64,000 nt of DNA from HR10 sp964615335 (GTDB lineage Bacteria > Acidobacteriota > Blastocatellia > HR10), in contig CAZTMT010000004.1 in assembly GCA_964615335.1 (NCBI GenBank), forward strand, positions 124,001 through 188,000, in the 5' to 3' direction. Made by a program: the position numbers and the translations under genes. This document shows, piece after piece, positions 53,129 to 61,866 of the stretch (the stretch's first letter is position 1; every line of letters begins with the position of its first letter). Below the pieces are notes generated by a model, which saw nothing but the letters and a program-made list of their open reading frames with translations, was not told where the DNA came from and did not search any database.

Positions 53129-53557
53129 TCAGTCCTCTCTTCCCAGAATGATGCGGCCGATTTGATATCCCGCCTCAAGCATGAGGGCGACGACCAGGGC
53201 GCAGAATCCCGCGACGAAAGCCAGAACGGGCAGGGCTCGACTCCAGAGGATGAGCCCGATCGTCCCCCAGACGACAAGCACGCGGAGAGCGAAAAGCCAG
53301 ACGGCTCGACGCGAGGCCTTCCCCGCAGAGGACACCGAGGCGAACAGAGACTGTGTGCTTGCGATGAGCCAGTGATAATTCACCCACCCGAGCGCTCCGC
53401 CCAGAGCCACACCCAATCCGATCGCTGGGTCTCGCCTCCACGCGGCCACAAGAAGCATCGCGGCGAGCGCGTACCACGTATTTCGTTCCCATCGCCGCCG
53501 CAGACGCCGCAGTTCGTGCTCGTCATCCCAGGTTGTGATAGAGAGCCGCGCCCTCAT
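53129..53557 (-). CDS. atpI: ATP synthase subunit I-like protein
   Basis: A 142-residue membrane protein with four hydrophobic segments, in the atpI position directly before atpB. The N-terminus is highly charged (DDEHELRRLRRRWERN), then helices at about 28-40, 44-66, 86-104 and 108-132. AtpI helps assemble the c ring; sequence conservation in this family is low, so position is the main evidence. ATG 53557 has no ribosome binding site and lies just after a promoter, so the mRNA is probably leaderless or nearly so. Confidence 0.75.
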   Translation of the reverse strand: MRARLSITTWDDEHELRRLRRRWERNTWYALAAMLLVAAWRRDPAIGLGVALGGALGWVNYHWLIASTQSLFASVSSAGKASRRAVWLFALRVLVVWGTIGLILWSRALPVLAFVAGFCALVVALMLEAGYQIGRIILGRED

Positions 53558-53566
53558 AGGCGAAGG

Positions 53567-53596
53567 CCAAAGATGATAGCGCGCCTTCTCCCTTTT
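53567..53596 (-). promoter_or_regulatory. Promoter of the atpI-atpB-atpE operon
   Basis: Minus-strand TATCAT (about 53573-53578) with TGGACA 18 bases upstream (about 53597-53602). The start codon follows about 15 bases after the -10 box. Coordinates are approximate by a few bases. Confidence 0.5.
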
Positions 53597-53645
53597 TGTC
53601 CAGCTCGCTTGTGCGAACAACGGTTGCCTTTCGGGGAGGGAGGTC

Positions 53646-53674
53646 TTGACAAAGCCCGATGACTCCTCTACCAC
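53646..53674 (+). promoter_or_regulatory. Promoter of the BNR/NIDO-like exported protein gene
   Basis: Perfect TTGACA (53646-53651), 17-base spacer, TACCAC (53669-53674). Confidence 0.6.
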
Positions 53675-53713
53675 AATCAACCGTGGAAGTCCTGAAGCGA
53701 GGAGAAGGTGCGT

Positions 53714-56041
53714 ATGGGGAAACTGAGAAGCGCGTGGAAGATCGGCGCGACGATGTTTTTTCTCGTCGCGAGCCTCGGGATGCCTTCGCTCTCTCGGGGA
53801 GGACATGGGGAGGAATCGGGGCTTGAGTCCGTCCGAATCGGGGAGACATGCGTGAGCCCGCGCGGGCTCCTGGCGAGCCGCGATTCCGAAGCGCGTGAGC
53901 AGCGCGCAGCGCGCGGCCTGGATCCGGAAGCGATCCCTCTGATCCTGTGCGCGGCGCCCAGCGATCCGCAGCGGCTGTATCTGGGAACGCTCCGACATGG
54001 CGTCTATCGAAGCGATGATGGGGGCGAGCGTTGGCGATCGGTCTCTCGCGGATTGCCCGAGGGCAGGGCGTCAGTGGCCCGCCTCCTCGTGCATCCCGAA
54101 GATGCGGACATCGTCTACGCGGCGACAGATCTGTATGGCCTCTACCGGACGCGCGATGGGGGAGAAACATGGGAGCCCATCAATCGGGGCTTGCCCGTGC
54201 CCTTCGCCTATCGAACGTTCACCCCGCTGCTCGCCGTGAATCCCGAGAATCCATCGCTTCTCTATGTTCTGCTCGGGGCTCCCGTTCACTCTCATCGCGT
54301 GGATCATGCGCTCTACAGAAGCTCCGACGAAGGCGAAACATGGGAGAAGATCGCTGACCTGCCCGATGATGTGCATTTCCAGGGGCTGCGCGTCTCTCCG
54401 TGGAATCCCCGGGAGCTGGAGATCCTGCTGGAGGGAAAGATCGTGCGCATTCTGGAGAGCGAATTCGACGAGGGGGAGATGACCGAGGCCGTCGAAGAGG
54501 AGGGGGAGAATATTCGGGTTTCTTCCACTCTGGATTTCGATGCCGGAGACATCGCCGTCCTTCACGATGACGGAACGCTCATGCACGTGTTCGACCTCAA
54601 CGGGCGGACGCTTCACTTCGCGCCCGTGGGGACGGGGGGATTTTCTCTGGAGGCTTCCGATCTCCTCTTCGAGGAAGAGTGGGGGCAGAAGGTGAATCTG
54701 CAGAACGATAGCTCCCTTGAGATCGCCCTTCCGTTCGCTTTCCCGTTTTACGGAAGGAGCTGGAATCGGCTCTTTGTGAACTCCAACGGAAACATCTCGT
54801 TCGGCCAGCCCCGTCGCGCTCCGAACCCTTCGACTTTGAGCGACGTACCCATGATCGCCCCGCTCTGGACAGACCTGGATCCGGGCGCGCGGGGAGGGGT
54901 CTTCTTCCGCGCAACCTCCGAACGCGTCGTCATCACCTGGAGCGATGTGCCGGAAAGGAGTCGGATGAATTCCAATACGTTCCAGATCGTTCTCGAGCGG
55001 GATGGGCGCTTCCGCATGTCCTTCCCGCGCGTGGAAGCGCGGACCGGGCTGACGGGTGTCTTCAACGGGAATGTGCTCGCGCAGGTCTTCTTCGGACGGG
55101 CGCTGAACTTCTCGGAGCGCCTCCCGCTTCGGGACTCCACTCTTCCGGCTGTCTATGAGCTTTTCGATGGAGTCTTTCAGGACGAGCAGATCGCCCGGCG
55201 GTTCTATCAGAAGCATTCGGATGATTTCGATATGCTCGTTGTCTTCGGAGCCAGCTCGATCCCCCACGCTGTGACCGATGGGTCCTTCACCTCCTACAAG
55301 CCGATCAAAAACGATGTCGGGGGGATCGGCCAGGGACAGGGGACGTTCAACGGAGGGCCTCGCGCTTTCGGGAGTCAGGGACGTCTGCAAGGCTTTCTCA
55401 ATATGAATCGGATCTCGCAATATCCGGCGGATCCGGAACAGGTGTTTCATGACGGCGTGTATTCGGCGCTCACCCTCCTGGCTCGGGAGACCGGGCGACG
55501 CTGGCTCGCCTATGTGGATTTCAACGATGGAGGGAACGAAAGCAGCGCGCTGCGCAACTTCTCGTCGGGCTGGAGCTTTTTCCTGGATACGGAGGCTTCG
55601 GTCATGGGGGGGAACAACTGGGTGGACAACGGGGACGGCACCTTCGAGAGTCTGGAAGCAGCGCTCCGATACAGCGCGTTGGATCAATATCTCATGGGCG
55701 TTCGCTCTCCGCGCGATGTGCCTGATTTCTTCCTCATCATCCCGCCGAGCGATTACACGCGTCGCACGCCGAGCAGTCGGCCCGAGGTGGGAATCATCGT
55801 CCCTGGCACAGCCAAGATGATCACACTGCGCCAGATCGCTGAAGTCGAAGGCTGGCGCACGCCGTCCTATCCGCAAGCGCCCCGTCACTTCCGTCAGGCA
55901 TTCATCCTCGTCGTGCCTCAAGGGGAGACGGTCTCGGCGACCGATCTGGAGAAGCTCGACCGCCTCCGCCAGGAGTGGGAGATCTTCTTCCGCATCGCCA
56001 CGGGAGGGCGCGCCCGCCTCTCCACGCGCTTGGGGCCGTGA
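53714..56041 (+). CDS. Exported multidomain protein: BNR-type propeller repeats plus nidogen-like domain
   Basis: A 775-residue exported protein. After a signal peptide (about 1-30) there are three BNR/sortilin-type repeats in the N-terminal third (VYRSDDGGERW, LYRTRDGGETW, LYRSSDEGETW). A NIDO-like beta domain follows (about 310-450): FAFPFYGRSWNRLFVNSNG, APLWTDLDPGARGGVFF, and NTFQIVLERDGRFRMSF. The C-terminal third, with FYQKHSDDFDMLVVFG and DVPDFFLIIPPSDY, resembles nothing I can name. ATG 53714 is used with GAGGAG upstream rather than GTG 53708. The last 16 codons recur, altered, downstream of the HEPN gene. Confidence 0.85.
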   Translation: MGKLRSAWKIGATMFFLVASLGMPSLSRGGHGEESGLESVRIGETCVSPRGLLASRDSEAREQRAARGLDPEAIPLILCAAPSDPQRLYLGTLRHGVYRSDDGGERWRSVSRGLPEGRASVARLLVHPEDADIVYAATDLYGLYRTRDGGETWEPINRGLPVPFAYRTFTPLLAVNPENPSLLYVLLGAPVHSHRVDHALYRSSDEGETWEKIADLPDDVHFQGLRVSPWNPRELEILLEGKIVRILESEFDEGEMTEAVEEEGENIRVSSTLDFDAGDIAVLHDDGTLMHVFDLNGRTLHFAPVGTGGFSLEASDLLFEEEWGQKVNLQNDSSLEIALPFAFPFYGRSWNRLFVNSNGNISFGQPRRAPNPSTLSDVPMIAPLWTDLDPGARGGVFFRATSERVVITWSDVPERSRMNSNTFQIVLERDGRFRMSFPRVEARTGLTGVFNGNVLAQVFFGRALNFSERLPLRDSTLPAVYELFDGVFQDEQIARRFYQKHSDDFDMLVVFGASSIPHAVTDGSFTSYKPIKNDVGGIGQGQGTFNGGPRAFGSQGRLQGFLNMNRISQYPADPEQVFHDGVYSALTLLARETGRRWLAYVDFNDGGNESSALRNFSSGWSFFLDTEASVMGGNNWVDNGDGTFESLEAALRYSALDQYLMGVRSPRDVPDFFLIIPPSDYTRRTPSSRPEVGIIVPGTAKMITLRQIAEVEGWRTPSYPQAPRHFRQAFILVVPQGETVSATDLEKLDRLRQEWEIFFRIATGGRARLSTRLGP

Positions 56042-56055
56042 AGTGAATCCAGGGC
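55994..56055 (+). repeat. Left copy of a 62-bp imperfect direct repeat
   Basis: Covers the last 16 codons and stop of the gene ending at 56041. Compared with 57073-57134, 52 of 62 positions are identical and all ten differences are transitions. The pair brackets the MNT/HEPN genes. Confidence 0.85.
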
Positions 56056-56210
56056 GTCACGGAGACCTCGGGCGATCCCTCGATCGCATGAAGCCCTTAT
56101 CGTGACAGTCTCCTTGGCCCGCCTCAGCGGCCGCGCTCCTGCCAGCAGGATTCCGCCGTGGGATTGTGAAGAGCTGCTCTCAGGAAGCTGACAAGCGATG
56201 GCCCCTTTTC

Positions 56211-56239
56211 TTGACGTCCTCGGAGACCAGCGCTAAGCT
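56211..56239 (+). promoter_or_regulatory. Promoter of the MNT/HEPN pair
   Basis: TTGACG (56211-56216), 17-base spacer, TAAGCT (56234-56239). The ATG at 56250 lies 10 bases after the -10 box. The 56056-56210 stretch holds no gene. Confidence 0.55.
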
Positions 56240-56249
56240 GACACGTGGC

Positions 56250-56642
56250 ATGAAGAGGAAGAACACCGAAAGTAAGACGTCAGCAAAGGCGAAAATTGAC
56301 TGGGCGAAGCTTCGCCCGCGCGTGACGAAAAAGCTGCTCCGAAACATCACGGGGCGCATCGTGGAGGCATTTCGTCCGTACAAGGTCGTGCTCTTCGGTT
56401 CTTACGCCTATGGGAAGCCGAACGTGAACAGCGATGTGGACTTGCTGGTCATTATGGATTCGGACGAACCGATGGCGCAGCGCATCCGACGCGTCGCCGA
56501 AGTGGCGGATGTGCCGTTCCTGCCAATGGATGTACTGGTTTATACACCTGCTGAGATTGAGGGGCGTCTGAGGATAGGTGACTTCTTTATTGCTGAGATC
56601 CTGACGAAGGGCAAGGTGTTATATCAGCGTGACTCTGGTTGA
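56250..56642 (+). CDS. MNT-type nucleotidyltransferase domain protein (antitoxin-like)
   Basis: A 130-residue minimal nucleotidyltransferase. The core motif GSYAYGKPNVNSDVDLLVI (about 51-69) supplies the Gly-Ser and the Asp-x-Asp metal ligands. In MNT/HEPN pairs this protein acts as antitoxin, in studied cases by AMPylating or otherwise modifying the HEPN toxin. The N-terminus is Lys-rich (KRKNTESKTSAKAK). Start ATG 56250: the open frame from 56166 runs through the promoter. Codon use and composition look less GC-rich than the neighbours, as if acquired. It overlaps the HEPN gene by 14 bases. Confidence 0.9.
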   Translation: MKRKNTESKTSAKAKIDWAKLRPRVTKKLLRNITGRIVEAFRPYKVVLFGSYAYGKPNVNSDVDLLVIMDSDEPMAQRIRRVAEVADVPFLPMDVLVYTPAEIEGRLRIGDFFIAEILTKGKVLYQRDSG

Positions 56643-57051
56643 CGAGTGGGTGGAGAAAGCCGAGGCGGACTATAAAGCGGCAGTCGCCCTAAGCCGTCGT
56701 CGCAAGGAGCCGCTGCCCGATGTGATTTGCTTCCACTGCCAACAATGCGTGGAGAAATACCTGAAGGCCTATCTCGTCGCACGAGGCATTGCACCGCCGC
56801 GCACCCATAACTTGGTGTACTTGCTCACCCTGTGCGCAAGGTACGATGCGGCTCTCGATGCACAAAGGCCTTTAGTGAAAGCACTCCATGTCTATGCTGT
56901 GCGCGTCCGCTATCCCGGAATGTTTACTACCGTCGCTGAAGCGAAAGAGGCGGTGAAAGCGATGCGCCGCTTACGGACCATCTTGAGACGCAAATTGGAA
57001 CTGCCGAGCGCTAAAGACGAGTCGGTCCGGCGAACCTGGACAAAGAAGTGA
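56629..57051 (+). CDS. HEPN domain protein (toxin-like)
   Basis: A 140-residue HEPN protein. CFHCQQCVEKYLKAYL (about 34-49) and THNLVYLL (about 63-70) match the HEPN helices, and RYPGMFTTVAEAKEAV (about 92-107) the usual RYP-type end. HEPN partners of MNT proteins are often RNase toxins. A strict RX4-6H active-site motif is not obvious: the nearest is R-G-I-A-P-P-R-T-H, with a wider spacing. Start GTG 56629 overlaps the MNT gene. Lower GC than flanking genes suggests horizontal gain. Confidence 0.88.
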   Translation: MTLVDEWVEKAEADYKAAVALSRRRKEPLPDVICFHCQQCVEKYLKAYLVARGIAPPRTHNLVYLLTLCARYDAALDAQRPLVKALHVYAVRVRYPGMFTTVAEAKEAVKAMRRLRTILRRKLELPSAKDESVRRTWTKK

Positions 57052-57072
57052 CACTTGGCCGAAACGCATTCG

Positions 57073-57134
57073 ATCGCCACAGGAGGACGCGCCCGCCTCC
57101 CCACGCGCCTGAGACCGTGAGGCGAGCCCAGGGC
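57073..57134 (+). repeat. Right copy of the 62-bp direct repeat; 3' end remnant of a related gene
   Basis: The reading frame of the left copy is kept to a stop at 57118-57120, giving SIATGGRARLPTRLRP instead of RIATGGRARLSTRLGP. It begins about 21 bases after the HEPN stop, with no upstream coding part, so it is a non-coding remnant. A perfect CGAGCCC-A-GGGCTCG palindrome lies at 57123-57137 and a GGCGAG-GT-CTCGCC one at 57155-57168. The rest of the gap to 57305 shows nothing. Confidence 0.8.
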
Positions 57135-57305
57135 TCGCTCGGGCATCCTCCTGGGGCGAGGTCTCGCCAGAGGGCTTAACAGGCAAGCAGACAGGTCAAA
57201 TAATCCGGGCTGCCTGAAGCGAAAGCGCTCCGGGGAAGCAAGACTATGCCGATAATGGGGACGATCGTCGGTCGCTTGAGGCACAGGCTGAAGTGCATGT
57301 GAGGG

Positions 57306-59060
57306 ATGGCCGTGAGGCGCGCGGGCATCGCCATTATCGCTTTCCTTATCGCCTACGCCGCAGCGAGTCGGAAGGAATCACACCAGCCTCTTGCGGAACC
57401 GCAGCAGGAGAGCAAAAAGGCTGAGGCCTTGCTTCTTCCGCAGGAGATCGTGCGGGAGGCCGAGCGGGTCACGGATCCTTACGGGCGGCTCCGCATCCGT
57501 CTTCGCGCGGCCGATCTGCTCTGGTCTCTCGATGAGCCGGGGGCGCGGGCCCTCTTTGAGCGCGTGATGAATGAGGCCGCCACTCTCGGGCGCGTTCCAG
57601 ACGCGCGCCGGGAAGAAGAAAGGCAGATGGCTGCTGAGCGGCAGCGGGCCGTCTTTCGAGAGATCTTGCGGACAGCAGCCCGGCGTGATCCGAGATGGGC
57701 CGAGCACTTGATCGCATCGCTCAAGGAGGAAGGGGATTCGAGGAAGGGGGGGATCTCCCGAGCGACGTTGTATCAAGACTTGCTCGGAACGCTCTGGGAT
57801 GTGTCGGGCGATGCGGCCTTGCGCGATGCGCCTTTGCTGTTGGAGATCGCGGCTCGCGGACTCGCAGCCGGGGAACGGCTGGCGCCCTTCTGGAGTCTGA
57901 TGCTCACAGCGGCTGCCGCGCATCCCGAACTCGGGGATCCGCTCTTCCGCCTGATCCTCTCTCGCCTGCCGGCGCTCGCCCCGCCCGAGGACTTCGCGCT
58001 CGCCATCTTGGGAGCGTATCTGAATCGGCGGTTCCGCGGGGCGGATTCGCCCGAGCCCCTGGAGCGCGAACTCCGGTGGGTTCTCGATCGAACTTTCGCA
58101 CGGGCTGAGCAGCTCTGGCGGATCGCACAGGAGAGAAGAGATCCGGCCGCCGGGGAGATGTTGAAGACGCGTGAGACACGCGCTTTCATCCGCGCGTTGA
58201 GTCAGGACTACCTCCCCCTCTTTCGGAGGTTTGATGAACCCGTTCGAGCGGAAGTACTCGCCCGGTATGTGCACGCACTGGCGAGCCTGCTGCCTTCGGA
58301 GCGTCCGCCGGTTCCCGTTCGGGGAGACGAGGAGCTTTCGGAACGGATAAGGCAGATCGAGCGCGAGGCGAATCCGCGGGCGCGCGATCTCTCCTGAAGG
58401 GAGTTGGCTCTCACTCTGCCGACCGATGAGGCGCACAAGGTGGCTGAGAAAATCTCCGACGCCGGGATGCGCGAGGTCACGCTGGAGGAGGTGAAACTCA
58501 AGCGCGTGCAGGAGAGGATCGCCGAGAAACGCTTCGAGGAGGCCCAGCAGGCAAGCCTCAACGATCCAGCTCTTCGATCGCGCGCTCTGATCGAGGTCGT
58601 CCGCGCGGCGCTCCGTGAAGGGCAGCGAGAATCTGTCGCGCTGTGGTTGGAGAGGGCCCGTGAAGAGGCCCGGCGGGCGAAGCCGACAGGACGCCGAGCG
58701 GAATGTCTGTTTGAGATCGCCGGCCTCTATGCGGAATGGGATCGCCCGCGAGCCTTTTCCCTTGTGCTCGAGGCGATTCACGCCGCCCATGAAGCCAAGC
58801 CCGAAGAGGTCCCCGACGTGCGCGATCCGCGATTTGGAGGAAGAATCTATATGCCGGGGAAGCTCTCCCTCCTTTACCGCATGGACGTGGAGGAGATGGA
58901 TTTCCCGGCCGATCTCCTCCTCCTTGTGCGAGAGGATCCGCAGGGAGTCCAGCTCGCGGCATCGCGCTTTCGGTCTCCGATCCTTCGCCTCCGGTTCCTC
59001 TTGCTCGTAGCTCGGGGAGTGGTGGAAGAGATTGTGGGCAGAGGAGCGTCGTCCCCGTAG
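57306..59060 (+). pseudogene. Exported helical-repeat protein gene split by an in-frame TGA
   Basis: Two open frames, 57306-58397 (363 residues) and 58404-59060 (218 residues from TTG), are in the same frame and separated only by TGA (58395-58397) plus two codons. Joined, they give about 584 residues: a hydrophobic N-terminal segment (about 5-20), then all-helical, Arg/Leu/Ala-rich sequence in the style of acidobacterial exported proteins (for example VTDPYGRLRIRLRAADLLW, RALIEVVRAALREG). The junction RARDLS-stop-RELALTLP reads as one continuous helix. Explanations are a nonsense mutation, a sequence error, or read-through; both halves keep a good coding character. The start is uncertain: ATG 57306 has GAGGG very close, GTG 57312 fits better. 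Confidence 0.7.
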
Positions 59061-59131
59061 ACATCGGGCCTTGGGATCGGTTGGGCGGGGTTCGATCGCC
59101 CTGCTTTTTCAGCTCTGAGGTATCCCCCCTC

Positions 59132-59161
59132 TTGTTCTCGAGGCCCAGGTGTTGTTAAATT
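59132..59161 (+). promoter_or_regulatory. Promoter of the cupin gene
   Basis: TTGTTC (59132-59137), 18-base spacer, TAAATT (59156-59161). The ATG follows 10 bases after the -10 box. Confidence 0.5.
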
Positions 59162-59171
59162 AGGCAGGGTC

Positions 59172-59474
59172 ATGCACATTGAGCCGGGAAAATGGAAGGG
59201 GCGAAGTCCTCAGGAGATCGCGCGGGATTGGGCCGCGCGCGGATTCTCCTGTGACGTGTGGACGGATCCTCCGGGTCGGTGTTGGGAGGATTTCGTGCAC
59301 CGCGTGGATGAGCTGGTCACGCCGCTTGATGCTCCGATCGAAGTGGAATGGGAGGGGGAAGTCGCGCAGCTTGAGCCGGGTGATGAGTGGTTCATCCCCC
59401 GGGGGACGCGCCATTCGGTTCGGAATAAGAGCGGGCGGACGGCTCGCTGGCTCTACGGCTACAGGCGCGAGTGA
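59172..59474 (+). CDS. Small cupin domain protein
   Basis: A 100-residue single-domain cupin. The barrel is visible as DELVTPLDAPIEVEWEGEV, LEPGDEWFIPRGTRHSVRN with the motif-2 PRGTRH histidine, and RWLYGY at the end. Such proteins bind a metal or small ligand, and the function here is unknown. The gene is near leaderless, and a GCAGGG close to the ATG is the only hint of a ribosome binding site. It lies upstream of the ntrY/ntrX pair with 70 bases between. Confidence 0.8.
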   Translation: MHIEPGKWKGRSPQEIARDWAARGFSCDVWTDPPGRCWEDFVHRVDELVTPLDAPIEVEWEGEVAQLEPGDEWFIPRGTRHSVRNKSGRTARWLYGYRRE

Positions 59475-59528
59475 ACGGATCCCGGAAGGGCGCGTCAGGC
59501 CCTGTGGAGTCTTCCCTCCGGATTTTGA

Positions 59529-59534
59529 TACAAT
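59529..59534 (+). promoter_or_regulatory. -10 box of the ntrY gene
   Basis: TACAAT, 10 bases before the ntrY start codon. The -35 (TGGAGT at 59505-59510, 18-base spacing) is poor. Confidence 0.4.
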
Positions 59535-59544
59535 CTCCTCGCTT

Positions 59545-61866
59545 ATGGCCGAATCCAAGCCGACGCCCACTCACGCGTGGGCTGTGATTTTGAGTCTGTC
59601 GGCGGCGACGCTCATCGCCTTCGTGGTCTTGTTGATCCTGGGCGTCTTGCGGATCCCTCCCACGGATGTGGTGAGCGCCGATGAGACGCTCGTCCTCTAT
59701 CTGCTGACGGCTTTCAACTTCGTCGCGTTCTCGGTCTTCGCCTTCATCCTGGCGCGCAACCTGTTGCGGCTCTGGCGGGAGCGGCGCGCGCATCGGCTCG
59801 GCTCTCGCCTGAAGGCCCGGCTCGTTCGGTATTTCATCCTCATCTCGATCCTTCCGCTCGTATTTCTGGCGATCTTCTCCTATCTGGTCATCAATCGCAC
59901 GCTGGAGAAGTGGTTCGGGGAGCCGTATCGGAACATCATGTGGGCATCCGAGAGGCTGGCGCGCGCCTATGTGGAGGATGAGAGAGCCGATCTGCGCGCG
60001 CTGGTCGAGCGGCTGAGACGACAGGTTGAGGCGGGCCGCGACGATGAGGTCGAGCGAATGCTCGTTGCCGAACTCGCGCATCCGAAGGTCAGGGGGATCG
60101 CCCTTGTCGAGGAGACTCGCGTGAGGACATGGGAGAAGTCGGATTTCGCGCTTCCCTCCGAGGTACGAGAGTCCCTGGACCGCGCGGCGGAGGCTGTGCG
60201 GGCGCATCGGCCCTACGAGGCGTTCCCCATCTCCGTCGGCGATGCGCGATTCTTTGTGGTGGGGCGTCCTGTGGCCGCGCGGGGGGATGAGGAGGGGGCG
60301 TCTCGGCACGGGATCATCGTGCTGGCCGAAGTTCCCCAGCGGATCGCTCACCTGATGGCCTCCATGTCGCGACAGCAAGAGGCGTATGAGCGCCTGCACC
60401 GCCGGCAGGGGCAGACGCGCCGCGTGACTCTGCAGGTGCTCGGAGTGATCACGTTTCTGCTTCTTTTCGCCGCGACGTGGATGGGGATGTATCTGGCCAA
60501 GGGGATCACCGAGCCGATTCAGGCTCTGGCCGAAGCGACGCAACACGTCGCGCGGGGGGACTTCTCGCGCCCTGTCGCCTGCGTGGCCGAGGACGAGTTG
60601 GCCGTGCTCGTGGATTCGTTCAACCGAATGATCGGGGAGCTCGGTGAGAACCGCCGCCGCCTGGAAGAATCGGCGCGCGAGCTGCGCGCGATGAATCTCG
60701 CCCTGCAGGAACGGAAGCAATACATCGAGACGGTTTTGGAGAGCTTGAGCACAGGCGTCATCTCCTTCGACGAAGAGGGGCGTCTGACGACCGTCAATCG
60801 GGCCGCGCGCGAGATCTTGCGCGTTTCCGAACCCCTTCCCGCGGAGCGGGCGCCGGATCTGCTGCGCGCTGTCTTCGGAGAGGCCACGGCCGCCCAGATC
60901 CTGGGGCTTGTCGCGCGATCCTGGAAAGCCGAAGAAGCTGTCATGGAAGTCGAATGGCCGACGTCTCTGGGGGCGCGTCATCTCGTCTTCACGGCTTCGC
61001 CGTTGCGGGATTCGGGAGGAGAGGCGCGCGGGGCGGTTCTGATGCTCGAAGATGTCACCGAGCTGGTGCGCGCGCAGCGGCAAGCCGTGTGGAGCGAGGT
61101 CGCCCGTCGGATGGCCCATGAGATCAAGAATCCGCTGACACCCATTCGCCTTTCGGCCGAACGGATCGCCAAGCACGTGCTCGGCGATCCGGGGGCGCTC
61201 TCCGAACCGCGATATCGTCGGATCGTCGAGGAGGGGGTGGCAATCATCTACAGCGAGGTGCAGACGCTGCACCGTCTGGTGAACGAATTCGCCCATTTCG
61301 CGCGTCTGCCCGAAGCGCGGCGGGTCGAAGGGGAGATCAATCACGCGGTCCGGGCTGCGCTCCAGCTCTACGAGGAGCATCCCGAGGGAATCCGCCTGGA
61401 AGCGGACCTGGCGCCGGATCTGCCGCGGCTGCGATTCGATGCCGAGCAGATCAAGCGCGCGCTCGTCAATCTCATCGAGAATGCCATTGATGCGATGCGG
61501 GATATGCCAGGAGAACGCCGCATCCTCGTGAGCACGCGCTACGTTCCCGAACGCGAGCGCGTTCGCATCAGCGTCGCCGATACGGGGCCGGGGATCGCCC
61601 CCGAAGAGCGGGAGAAACTCTTCGCTCCCTATGTCTCCAATAAAGCGAAGGGAATGGGATTGGGGTTGGCCATCGTGCGGCAGATCGTCGCCGAGCATCG
61701 AGGATCTGTCTGGGTGGAGGACAATGAGCCGCGCGGGGCGCGATTCATCATCGAGCTGCCTGTGTGCGAAGAGCCCGCGGCTGATGCCCCGGCTCTGGCG
61801 CAGACGCAGAGAGGACGAGGGGACTCCTTCGACGATGAGGCGGAGCTATGGCCCATTCGATCTTGA
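59545..61866 (+). CDS. ntrY: NtrY-like membrane sensor histidine kinase
   Basis: A 773-residue kinase with four membrane segments: two at about 12-35 and 48-68, one at about 88-110, and one at about 300-320 ahead of the HAMP domain. Then PAS (about 390-495) and HisKA with HEIKNPLTPIRLSAERI (phosphorylated His), followed by the ATPase domain with NLIENAIDAM, DTGPGIA and GMGLGLAI. This is the NtrY class, which senses nitrogen or redox-related signals through its extracytoplasmic part (about 110-300). ATG 59545 has no ribosome binding site; a TACAAT box ends 10 bases upstream. The long open frame begins at 59179 inside the cupin gene and is not used before 59545. Confidence 0.92.
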   Translation: MAESKPTPTHAWAVILSLSAATLIAFVVLLILGVLRIPPTDVVSADETLVLYLLTAFNFVAFSVFAFILARNLLRLWRERRAHRLGSRLKARLVRYFILISILPLVFLAIFSYLVINRTLEKWFGEPYRNIMWASERLARAYVEDERADLRALVERLRRQVEAGRDDEVERMLVAELAHPKVRGIALVEETRVRTWEKSDFALPSEVRESLDRAAEAVRAHRPYEAFPISVGDARFFVVGRPVAARGDEEGASRHGIIVLAEVPQRIAHLMASMSRQQEAYERLHRRQGQTRRVTLQVLGVITFLLLFAATWMGMYLAKGITEPIQALAEATQHVARGDFSRPVACVAEDELAVLVDSFNRMIGELGENRRRLEESARELRAMNLALQERKQYIETVLESLSTGVISFDEEGRLTTVNRAAREILRVSEPLPAERAPDLLRAVFGEATAAQILGLVARSWKAEEAVMEVEWPTSLGARHLVFTASPLRDSGGEARGAVLMLEDVTELVRAQRQAVWSEVARRMAHEIKNPLTPIRLSAERIAKHVLGDPGALSEPRYRRIVEEGVAIIYSEVQTLHRLVNEFAHFARLPEARRVEGEINHAVRAALQLYEEHPEGIRLEADLAPDLPRLRFDAEQIKRALVNLIENAIDAMRDMPGERRILVSTRYVPERERVRISVADTGPGIAPEEREKLFAPYVSNKAKGMGLGLAIVRQIVAEHRGSVWVEDNEPRGARFIIELPVCEEPAADAPALAQTQRGRGDSFDDEAELWPIRS

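Noticed and set aside
58395..58397. Selenocysteine at the in-frame TGA
   Set aside because: The surrounding residues are an ordinary helix without a catalytic setting, and no stable hairpin right after the TGA was seen.
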